Shown here: positions 54,445-64,000 of the stretch, piece after piece
Layout: the number at the start of each line of letters is the position of its first letter
Numbering within the stretch: the first letter of the stretch is position 1
Assembly: GCA_963966185.1 (NCBI GenBank)
Contig: CAWZYM010000293.1
Coordinates: forward strand, 1-64,000
Direction of reading: 5' to 3'
Length of the DNA: 64,000 nt
Origin: Rhabditoides inermis
Lineage: Eukaryota; Nematoda; Chromadorea; Rhabditida; Rhabditidae
Notes under the pieces: generated by a model
What the model saw: only the letters and a program-made list of their open reading frames with translations
The model's database searches: none
Told to the model about the DNA's origin: nothing
Program-made: the position numbers and the translations under genes

Positions 54445-56746
54445 ATGGCGGGTCTTCTGCCATGGGGAGTTCCACTCCCACTCCCACTCCTCCTCCTCCT
54501 CCTTCCCCTACTACACGCCAAGGAGACCTGCTTCTTCGGAAACGACCCCATTGGTGCGTGCGCAATCCGAACGTAGTGCGTCGTGTCACGTAGTGCGCTG
54601 GTGTAGAGTTGCTTTCACAGTGTCGGCGGGCGATCTTAGCAACGATACGGTGACGACGATCGCCGATGTGACGCACCTGCAGCAGATCGACTGCGAGGGG
54701 CCGTGCGTGGTCGTCAAGAAAGTGTGAGTACCGTATGCCTAACTACCGTATACGTAACTCAGGTTCCCGGACCGCTCGTACATGCTGATGCGTGGCTGCC
54801 AGCGGCGGAACGGCAACCGGAACAAGCAGAACAGGCTGCGGCCCAACTTCTGCGTCGACGACTTTGAACACGCCTATCTCATCACGTGGGTGCAGATTAA
54901 AAAAGGGTTTTTGGTAATCAGAGGATTTGGGGCGCGCTTATATTGTCTAGCCACCGGCACATTGGCACTATGCAATGATCACGCAAGGGAAACGATGAGT
55001 CATTCTCACTTTGCGCGCGAAACATCGAACTAGTCACGTAGTGTACCGTGTCAGAATCGGCACGTATCACGAGAATTGACACGTATTCAATCCGAATAGA
55101 CTCAAACCACATACAACAACTGGCTTCCGATGAGATTGACCACATCTGTCTCCTCATTTCAGGTACAGCGAGAAGAACCAGCTAACCAAGGACAAGGACG
55201 ACACGTACTTCTTCAAGAAGTGCTGCTACGGGCGGCTGTGCAACCTCGACATATGGACCCTCAACAACTTCCCCGCCGACCTGGTGGGCGGAGCCCATGG
55301 GGGGCGTGGCTTATGTGGGCGTGGTTCTAGGCGTCGATCGACCAGCATCTGACCATTGTCCCCTACGTGGAGGTGGCGATCATACTCGCCGGTCTCGTCA
55401 CCATTATCGTCTGGCCATTCTACTACCTCAACAAGTGGGTGTACGGTAGATGGGAACTGAGATTACGATAGTTGGGGTTACTGTATTCTACCGTATCCAG
55501 GTACGAGGCGGACATGACGAAGCTGCAAGGTGACGCGTACATGAAGATGGAGGACGACCTGCTCAGTGTGCAGACGAACCCGGTGCATGATGCGCAGGTG
55601 ATCGATGATCGATCGATCAATCGATAATCGATCGAAATCAGCCGCTTGTCTACGATGCGCTCATCACTGGCCAGCTGTCGATTCACGAGGTGGCGACGAT
55701 CTTTGCCGAAGCCGACATGGTCGGAAAGGAGAAGAAAAAGAAGAACAAGATCGAGCCGGTACGAGGATTACGGTAGCCGGGTTACTGTACTTTGAATTTA
55801 GAACAAGCAGCCGCTGCGCTTCAGCTCTGTCGTCTACAAGGCGGGCGGACACGGTCACGGTATGGTGCGGGTGAGTGCGGGATACTGTATTTGGGTACTG
55901 TACTCGCTATACGGGTACTGTACTTTAGACGAACCGCACGGTGTTCTCCAAGTTTGACTCTCTGTTCTGGACTCTGGTCGAGCACGGACCCTATATGCTC
56001 GAGTGGCGACCCATTGAGCTCGTCGAGATTTTCGACGAGGCCAAGGTATACGGTACTTGGGTTACGGTAGTTTAGGTATACGGTATCTAGGACCTGTTTG
56101 CGGCCGAGCACAGTATGCTCAACCTCAAGGGCTCGTTCGTGGTGATTGGCGACCTGCGCGGACAGTGGGTGTATGGATTGATTATTGATTGATTCTGGAT
56201 ATCGACTAGGTACTCTGACCTGCACCGTTGGCTGCAGATTGTCGGCTATCCGCCAAAGACGCGCCTGCTGTTTCTGGGTGGGTCTCGCGATATCGATTGG
56301 TTATCGATTGATTATCGCTTTGTTCAGGAGGCGTGCTGGATCAGAACGAGATTGGCTCGCTCGACTGCCTCGCCTATATTGCGCTGCTGAAGGTGAGAAA
56401 GAGAGACAGAGAGAGAGAGGGAGAGGGAGAGGGAGAAGGAGAGAGAGGGAGAGAGAGAGAAAGAGAGAGATTCCCTCCCTTTTCTCCAGATCACCTTTCC
56501 GGAAGACGTGTTCATGATTCGCGGCGTGGGAGAGACGCTCCCCTTTGTCACCAGCCGCTTTTCGGATCGGTGAGCGGGCATACTGTAGCTACCGTATACA
56601 TAACAAAGTTACAGTATACCTGTTCCAGCAACTCTTCGGCGGTAAACTCGACGATTCGCCGCATGTGCTCGTACCTGCCGATTGCCGCGAAGATCAACAA
56701 CAGGGTGCTGTGTGTGCACTCGGGAATCTGCCACCAGGTGAGGGGA

Positions 56747-56792
<46 letters not shown>

Positions 56793-58189
56793 CTGCCTAC
56801 ATCCACCTTGCTTACTTTCTAATTTCTCTCGTCCGCTCTGGTTCCAATGAGTCTCCTCTCCTTGCAGCTGACAGACACTCGTTGCTTCTCGACAGTCCGT
56901 CGCCCGTTCGAGGACCACGACATGCCCCCACTCGCACAGCAGATCATCTTCAACATACCCACCACCAAGATTCGCATGTACAAGAGCGACAACAGTGGGT
57001 GTCGGGGAGATGGTGGAGATGATATTGGTCTGGATTGATCCGTTTTTTTTGGAATGGAGTTTGTTGTGCGATACATAATACATTAGAAGTAGGGCAAAGT
57101 GTTGGATGATGGCTTTTTTGCTTGGTGCGATGCGCACTTGTGGCATAATTACCATATTACCACGTCACTCTTCCCATTGCGCGACGGAAGCAATGTGGTC
57201 GTGTGGAACTCACTTGCCGAAACCAACATCGAAATTTGGTCTAGTTCTATCAAGTTCGTTTTTCTCTCTGTCAAAAATGCAATCTAATTTACACTGTGAA
57301 CAAGGAGTAGTGAGGAGAGTGTATAAACTAGAACCAACTTCAGCGACCCGCGGAGAGCGTTTCGGTTTCCGGGCGCTGGAGAGAGTGATCAAGGACCTCG
57401 CATTGGATTTCGTGGTGCGCGGACGGACGCCCATCTACGACGGCATCTGCTGGAACCACAGGAACAAGCTGGTCAGCGAGTAGGCTCATCCTTCCTTCTT
57501 CATCTAGGCATCTAGGCATCTTACTTTTACCAACCATTTATTCGTATTCATCCGAAAAAGATTACTATGACTGTTTTACTTCCGATTTTTCTTGTTCCAC
57601 GTTTATTGTAGAACATTATTTATCCCGTTTTAGGCGTCCCTCTGGTCTGCCCCCAATCGCGACGCTATTTGCGGCACGGTGCTGCAGATTGACGAGGTGT
57701 GTTTACTTGTTTGTTTACTTGTTTGTTTACTTGTTGACTTTACAGGACATGCACGTGACGATTCACACGCTGCGGATGCAGGACAACGAGCACACACTGT
57801 ATGTGGAGGAGACGGTGCGTCGTGATTCAGGGCGCGCGCCAATTCAAACGCGAATTTCAGAAGAAGAAGGAGGAGCGCATTCAGATGCCAAAGTTCTTGT
57901 CGTTCTTTGGCTTCGTCCGGAATGACAAGGTGAGGGAGAGAGGAGGGAGAAGGGAGGGAGAGAAGAGAGAGAGAGGGAGAGAGAGAGAAAGAGAATGATA
58001 CTCTGTGGACTGTGGACTCATTTTACGACTCATCAACTCTTCTAGGAAGCAGACGACGAGGATAGTGAGAAGAAGGACAGAGACGAGGAGAAGGAGAAGA
58101 AGGTGGACATGAAGGAGGAGGCATCGTCCCGCCCTCCCGCCACTGCTCCCACTGCTCCTGCTCCCTCGGAGCCCAAGAAGGAGAAGTAG
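54445..58189 (+). CDS. Receptor-like Ly6-domain transmembrane PPP pseudophosphatase
   Basis: Twenty exons in consistent phase (54445-54553, 54621-54723, 54763-54885, 55163-55283, 55331-55434, 55501-55597, 55642-55758, 55802-55870, 55929-56045, 56091-56164, 56210-56277, 56328-56392, 56490-56569, 56629-56737, 56868-56994, 57344-57471, 57634-57696, 57746-57814, 57861-57929, 58046-58189): 651 aa. Residues 1-25 are a signal peptide (PLPLPLLLLLLPLLHA). Residues about 26-145 are a cysteine-rich ectodomain ending CCYGRLCN, the Ly6/three-finger signature. Residues about 163-183 are a membrane span (VAIILAGLVTIIVWPFYYL). Residues about 330-590 have the PP1-like PPP fold: VVIGDLRGQYSDLHRWL, LLFLGGVLDQN, VFMIRGVGE, LPIAAKINNRVLCVHSG and LWSAPNRDAICG. 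In active enzymes the first three are GDxHG, GDxVDRG and GNHE; here the metal-binding His, Asp and Asn-His are replaced, so catalysis is unlikely. A Lys/Glu-rich tail follows. A role in signalling scaffolds is inferred. The donor GTCAGC of exon 16 avoids a TAG. AATAAA is at 58314. Confidence 0.85.
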
Positions 58190-58319
58190 AAAGAGCAGCT
58201 CACACCGGTTCTAGTAGGGTTCTAATTCTTAAGCGATTCACTTGGTTTGTCGTTAAGTGCGCGTATGGTTTAATGCAGTGTTGTTCGTGTGTGTAGAGAA
58301 CGTGATGTCTCGGAATAAA

Positions 58320-59170
58320 GAGTGTCGATTCTCTCTACAGTTCCGTGTACCCTCCGTTTTGTATCACAAAGCGCTCATCGCTCATTGCTACAACATTAAA
58401 GAGAATTGAGACAATCAGTACAAGCCAACTATTTTCACTTGGAAGTACTTCTAAAAGATATTGTATCTGTGGATCTGTGCTAGCCTTTTTATGCCCTTCC
58501 ACTTTCCACTTCCCCCCTTTTCAGTAGTCTACCAGGTAGCTATTCGCATGGCGCGCGCACTGCATTGATGCATATTGCCCCTGACAGGTTCATCCCTGCG
58601 ATCTCTCAATACCCACAGTCTCTCACCCTTCTCTCACCGCGCCGATCTATTTTCTATTTTCACATGGCGAAATAATCACTGGGGCTGTGAGCGGCACCGG
58701 GTTTTGAAAGGCGCGTCGGCTGGCGACAATTGAGAACTGTCTGACAGGCGGGTGGCCTTGTCACTCACTCAGCGGCAGAGTGACTGACTGACAGGAGGGG
58801 AACAAGACAAGGCTATACGAGATACTGAGACAAGCATTCTTGAGAAAGACACGGCTGCTTATCTCTCCTTCTTTTCACAGTGTTTATTGTATTAGCTCGA
58901 TAGCTGTTTTGTGGATGTTCCAATTATTTTGGGTCGTTGTACAGTGAAGAAATGAGAGAGAGACTGGGTGTGCCACCGAGAGATGAGTAATTTTCGGGGG
59001 AAGCAGTTGATTGCTAGTGATACTGACAGTAGTGGTGATAGCGCGAAAAAGAAACGGAGCGAGATGAGAAAAGAAACTGAACGCAACCCAACCGCCCCCC
59101 CCCCCCCCCACCAAAAGATAACCTTTCTCGTGCTCGTGTGTAGCTATATATCATTATGATGCTCTGGCCG

Positions 59171-59202
<32 letters not shown>

Positions 59203-59373
59203 CTCACCCTCTAATTTCCCTCACTACTCGTCCTTTGCGCCATCTCATTAGTGTATATATGTGTTTCTGCGATATTCTTCTCTATAGTGTAATTCTCGTC
59301 TCGGTTTTCGCTGATTCTTGGCGAAGTTCTTTACGTGGTTCGAATTTCATGTACACTTACACTTTTTGGTGCA

Positions 59374-59413
<40 letters not shown>

Positions 59414-61120
59414 CTTCTCTCAGAAATAGCCCGAGGGCATGATTGCCATCGATACGTTGCCTGCAGTAGCAACTGATCTATGAGTACTATATGCGTTTGC
59501 ACTCTTTCAAAAACATGCGCGATTGTTTAGAGAAAGAACGCGTCTCACACATACGCTCGCGCACTCTTTCTTGTTGTAAACTATGCGCGAGCCGTCGTTA
59601 GGACCTTACGACTTTCTATAATGTCTTCCGGCCGCAACAAAGTCTTCCCGCTATATGTTTGCAGCTCGAACAGAGTGCTCCATCATAATCATATCAGGCA
59701 CCAATATGTCAGCTGTTGCAGATATGCCCTCGGGGCTATTAGCATCGATCAAACCACCAGCTGATCGGTTATCCCCACATCCCAGACAGCGCGCTAATCT
59801 GTTGTTGCAAAATGTCTACTTTCACGTGCCGAGTTTGCTCTGTTCAAACAAACTCGAGATTTTAGAAATGTATGTATCGCTGAGCTAACACGCGTTTTGC
59901 GACAATCATTGAAAAAAACACAATTCTTGTGTTTCTTTCACTTTTGGAAAAGGTACCAGTTCAGGAAATGAATCACTTTCCAGACTGGCCATTAGTTGAG
60001 ACAGTGATCGATGCGAAAATGTCAGGACCGGCATTCCTTCACATCACTCGAAACTGTTTTCAACCCGTCGCGAGATGCCGCTATCACCCTATCACTCTAT
60101 CGTCCCATGACATGCTTATCATTCATCAGCCTACCTTTTAATTACCTGTTTTCTACCGCACAAAACACAACGCACGAGCGATTCATTTCATATTCCGCCG
60201 CTGCTCAAAATATTTTCCGGAAATACCTTTCACTCGCTCAAAACAGCCCGGATCCACTATCTTTCTCTGACACTGTATTTGTTGATTCGGAATACAGCTC
60301 CTCTCGCTCCCTCAGCGCCCTCTCGAAATCGCGCATTCTCTCATCCCCCTGCCTCTCTGACCCTCTCCTATCACCCCGCTCTCTCGCTGATTACTGATAT
60401 GATCCGTCGAGAGGGAGGTGGAGGCTCACTCGCTCTTGTTTGTATGTGTTGATGAGTCTGAAAATTCGAAAATTCCTTCCGTTTGCATTGTGGATGTTTT
60501 CTTCGGCTGGCAGCGAGTGTTGCCTAGAACATATCATCTATCATCCATCCCCATCACACTCTTTTCCTTTTATCGACGCTGCAAATCGCGCGCAATCTTT
60601 TCATAGCATTCAAACACGGATACATTGATACACATATGTGGAATCCCATAAGCCTATTGCCTGTCTACTTTCAAATATGTTTCGGTCCTCTTGTGTTGGC
60701 GCCTAGTCCTCTTCTATGCGTTGCCATTCCTCTCACGTATACTTTCAATACGATTCGTTAACGTTAACGTTTATATTTCTCTCTCACAGCGTTTTCCTAT
60801 TCCTTTTTCCTGAGCCGACGATTCTCACGGTAATAAATAAACGTCTCTAGACTAGACGGCTATGATAATATTAGATTATCTTCCTCGTTTCTCGTATTAT
60901 TTCCTTGTAGGTAAAAAGAGTTCTTTGGTTTATGGTTCCCCCCTCTCTTTCTCCCGCTTTCTCATTCTCCCTTTCTCCCATGGACAACGAGGGATGTTTC
61001 GCTTTCCGTCACTTCGTTCAGCAAGCTTTCCACTTGGTAATCCAATCGAGGTATTCTGAATGCGGAATGTAGCACAAGGTTTCGAGGTTGCGCTGCCGAC
61101 GGCTCAAAAACACTTTATCT

Positions 61121-61162
<42 letters not shown>

Positions 61163-61540
61163 AGGCTTGAAATGGCCTCGAAACAGGTATACCTCAGAGG
61201 GAGAGAGTGAGGGATTCACACCAGAGTGATCGCATTTGACGCGTAGGCGACACGACATCCGCGGCTTCCGTCTGCCTCTCCACTAAACGCACGCTCTCTC
61301 GTTTTTCTCTCGCACTACCTCCCTCTTGCCGCCCTCCGCCCTCCGGCGTTGCCACACTCTCTCGATTCTCTCCGTCTCAGCAACCCCTCCCTCTGATATT
61401 CGCCATTTTTGACACTTCTCTGAGTGTAATCGCTATCTCTGTCTATTTACTATTTCCCTCGTCTACAGTATACCTCGATGTTGAAGCGACTCGGATTCGA
61501 CGGTAGTGTTTCGTGGTGCGTGGTGCGTGGTGTAGAGTGT
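58320..61540. other. 3.2-kb gene-free spacer
   Basis: No exon is supported on either strand. CT tracts occur at 59168-59200, 59370-59412 and 61120-61159, and a run of about 18 C at 59095-59110. The region should contain the promoter of the SLC1 gene that starts at 61552, but no specific element can be named. Confidence 0.5.
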
Positions 61541-61551
61541 GTATTGCAGAG

Positions 61552-62397
61552 ATGTCGTGGATTCGGAAGAATCTACTGCTCGTCTTGACGATCAGCAGTG
61601 TCGTCGTCGGAGCGCTGCTCGGGTTCGCTCTGAGGAGTCAGAACCTCAGTGCGCAGGTGAGTAAACAAGTAAACAATCAAGTACACAAACAGGTAAACAA
61701 ACAAGTAAACAACTTCCAGACGATCATGCTGGTCTCGTTCCCGGGAGAGCTTCTCATGCACATGCTCAAGATGATGATTCTGCCCCTAATTATGTCTTCT
61801 CTCATTTCTGGTGAGTTTTCTGTCTCTCTGTTTCTCATTCTCATTCTCTGTCTTGTTTTCTCTTTTTTTTGCAAAGCTAGGGCTATCGGTAATTATTAGG
61901 TCTTTTAATAACAGGTTCATAGAACAATTAGTTGTTCCTGCGTTTTCTCTTGTCTTTTTCTGTTCTGCGACTCTGTCTCCGGAAAGAGTAGATCAAAAGA
62001 CGCAGATACCATGTGTATGTGGAAAACAACAAAGAGATAAAGATAGAGAAGTCGCAGTAATCGCATCGCACTCTTTTGGAGAACACAACGTGACTCTGGA
62101 AGAGAGAGAGAGAGAGAGAGGGGGGGGGGGAGGAAGAAAGGAAGGAAGAGAGAGGGAGAGCCACTACATTGAACACAACCAGGAACTCGTTCCCTGACAG
62201 GTCAATAGAAAAAGGAGTCTAGCTTATCTTCTTATCTTTACAGCGAATGCATCATCACCAAGAATCAATAAATCAATAAATCAATGAATCGATAATCAAT
62301 CAATACAGGTCTGGCGCAGCTCGATGCTCAGTCTGCCGGTAAGATGGGCTCGCTGGCTATCGGATACTATGTCGCCACTACGATCGTAGCTGTCATC
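61552..62397 (+). CDS. SLC1 glutamate/neutral amino-acid transporter, 5' exons
   Basis: Sodium-coupled glutamate or neutral amino-acid transporter of the EAAT/ASCT family, 5' part only. Exons 61552-61656, 61720-61810 and 62309-62397 keep phase and encode 95 residues: [20 protein letters not shown] (first membrane span), then [21 protein letters not shown], the hallmark of the second span, and [21 protein letters not shown]. The usual length is near 500 aa, so most of the gene must lie beyond the window or be missing. A TATTGCAG acceptor ends two bases before the ATG, fitting trans-splicing. No further exon is found to the window end, so the third intron would exceed 1.6 kb. Intron 1 is built of GTAAACA-like repeats. 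Confidence 0.85.
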
Positions 62398-62689
62398 GTG
62401 AGTTTACAAAGTAGTAAGTAGTAAATAACTTACTAGGTGTACTAAAATACATCAGTATAATGAGTAGTTATTGATATTTAGAAAGTCAACGTGCACTAAA
62501 TTACGAATGAGTTATGAGTTCACAAACACAAAAGATCTCACGTTTTGAGGGAGCGCAGAATAGGAAAACAAGGACATCGGTCAACGATACTCTTGCATGA
62601 CACTCACCGAGAAGCTCTCTTTTTTCGTCAAATATGTCACGCATTCATTATAACTAAGTTTAGTTCTAATCTCAAGTCAGACTGTTTGC

Positions 62690-63128
62690 TGCTTTGACTC
62701 AGCATCAACATGCGGCAATAGGTCTACGTACAAGAGGTCCCACAAGGTCCCAAATCGGTGGGGGGTGGTAGGAGGAGGGGGCGGGGTGGTGGAATGGGGG
62801 CGGGACCACCAAGTGGGTACTGTAGGAGTAGTAGGGGGGTTTTCGGCGTGGCGTCTCATTTTTGGCGGGAAAAGCGCGGGAAATTTGAATTTGAGTTTTA
62901 GTTTTCACGAAATATTAAACGATCGAGACATTTTTAATAATGAAAACCATATATTTTCTGAAACCTCGTTTTCTACTGAATTCAATGAAGCAGAAATCCC
63001 GCTCAAACAACTGAATATTTATAAAATATTCAACAAAAACCGAACATATGAAGACGCGCGCGATAAAACAACAATGTTTATAAATAAAGAAACATATAAT
63101 TCACAAAACAATCAACAATATGAACTAT
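62690..63128. other. G-rich and AT-rich spacer with E2F-like sites
   Basis: 62758-62806 is strongly G-rich on the plus strand (GGGGGG, GGGGG, GGGG and GGGGG runs) and could fold as a G-quadruplex. 62860-62885 contains TTTTTGGCGGGAAAA and GCGCGGGAAA, two close matches to the E2F/DP binding consensus. The following 300 bp are AT-rich; an open frame there (62765-63217) has biased codons and no recognisable sequence. Confidence 0.35.
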
Positions 63129-63859
63129 CTACTTATATAACTTCTTCTGATAGCGGGAGGTTACATTCAAAAAGTCGTACACAAACTTCTGGGCAAGCGC
63201 ATTGTACTCGAAGCTGAACTGATGGGCGCGAATCTCCGCTCGGCGCTCGGCGTGGTGTTGGTGTTGATCACGCATGGTGTTCTTCGGTCGTCCCTCCTCA
63301 TCCTTTCCCTCGATCGCCTTCTTCCCCCAATAGACCTACATTACACATACAGTACACCTACAGTACACCTACAGTATATCTACACTATACCTACAGAAGG
63401 CATCAGGCTTCAGAGACATCAGACTATAAATGTTTAATCGCGCCTAATTAGCCTGTCACTGACTCACTCATCGATGGCCTGGGGGTGCATGAGTACTATG
63501 AGGTCAGCGTCCTCGTGAGAGCCACGATGACGGAGGGATCCCTCGATTCGAGGGTGCGATACGCAGTGGAAAGCCGCCTCGCACTCTTTTCACTCTTGCG
63601 CTCTCTAGTGGCGGCAACTGATTTGCCCACCTACTGTAACTTATACTCACTTATATTATAAAAGATGCGTGCGCTGCAATCCGATTCTCTTGTTCTCCGT
63701 TCTCCTGTGGTAACAGATTGGCCTGCTCACTTGATCGTTGTTGTGAGTGACGTGCTCCTCAATTTCCATCTGGGACCGGATCGGTTGAGCGAAAGGGTAG
63801 TGGTAGGCCATAGTGAGGGAGAATAACAGTAATGACAATTGGTGTATAAAAAACATCAT
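63129..63859 (-). CDS. Small secreted protein, two exons, antisense to SLC1 gene
   Basis: Exon 1, 63859-63731, encodes MMFFIHQLSLLLFSLTMAYH... (43 codons, phase 0), with a clear signal peptide. A TTGTTTCAG acceptor lies four bases before the ATG, as for SL trans-splicing. Exon 2, 63335-63129, begins VYWGKKAIEGKDEEGRPKN, continues HAERRAEIRAHQFSFEYNAL with strong G/C third-position bias, and ends KKLYK-stop. The spliced product is 111 aa: leader, acidic segment, then a charged helical segment without cysteines. I do not recognise it. The 395-nt intron contains another open stretch (HEDADLIVLMHPQAID, about 63515-63463), but its phase does not fit either neighbour. Placement inside the SLC1 gene intron is inferred. 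Confidence 0.5.
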
Positions 63860-64000
63860 GAAACTGAAACAAGAAACGTGACCTCGTGTCCCCGGGCATA
63901 ACTAGGGGAAATAGAATGGTCGGATCGACGTAGAGTCACCTTCTCTCCAATCAATAGTCCTTCTAATTTGACTATCGCACTCATCGCCGAAGTCATATTC

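Noticed and set aside
57106..57343. Extension of pseudophosphatase exon 16 upstream in its open frame
   Set aside because: A good CTTCAG acceptor at 57338-57343 keeps phase with exon 15; the upstream part does not resemble PPP proteins.
57472..57483. TAG at the end of the open frame after exon 16 as the true stop of the phosphatase-like gene
   Set aside because: Splicing at CTG|GTCAGC joins to ASLWSAPNRDAICG, the conserved next PPP segment, in phase.

Overview
The window is nuclear DNA of a free-living-type (probably rhabditid or diplogastrid, clade V) nematode. The best anchor is a complete, ten-exon heterotrimeric G-protein beta subunit whose translation matches the Caenorhabditis GPB-1 family almost residue for residue. 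Supporting signs are many short introns with TTTCAG-type acceptors, trans-splice-like acceptors a few bases before several start codons, a nematode-style C-type lectin gene, and CR1-like and RTE-like retrotransposons. There are no prokaryotic features. Very long (GA)n/(CT)n tracts run through the whole window.

Layout. 0.5-3.7 kb: two inverted copies of a ~1.1 kb repeat that bracket the last two exons of a long unidentified gene (1981-8210, minus). 9.4-18.4 kb: a ~130-bp satellite of about 65 units with higher-order duplications, sitting between exons of an unresolved minus-strand gene (exons to 19.15 kb). 20.4-21.4 kb (minus) and 31.8-32.8 kb (plus): two inverted, broken copies of one gene segment. 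21.6-23.6 kb: a signal-peptide, two-domain C-type lectin gene (minus) with one in-frame TGA in its linker. 24.75-31.3 kb: a CR1-like LINE with ORF1 and ORF2 (minus), ORF2 being split by a 2.33-kb foldback transposon. 34.6-42.7 kb: a 22-exon concentrative nucleoside transporter (plus) carrying a 5'-truncated RTE element in an intron. 44.1-50.1 kb: gpb-1 (plus). 51.0-54.2 kb: a secreted cysteine-rich protein (plus) with a MITE in its first intron. 54.4-58.2 kb: the most unusual gene, a type I membrane protein joining an Ly6/three-finger-like ectodomain to a cytoplasmic PPP phosphatase fold whose metal-binding motifs are degraded (plus). 61.55 kb to beyond the window: the first exons of an SLC1 glutamate/amino-acid transporter (plus), with a small secreted-protein gene antisense to it at 63.1-63.9 kb.

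The genes do not form one pathway. The cysteine-rich secreted protein and the receptor-like pseudophosphatase are 205 bp apart in the same orientation and could be co-transcribed. Exon models were built by hand: splice phases and total lengths were checked for gpb-1, the nucleoside transporter, the lectin, the cysteine-rich protein, the pseudophosphatase and most of the first gene. Other models are partial.
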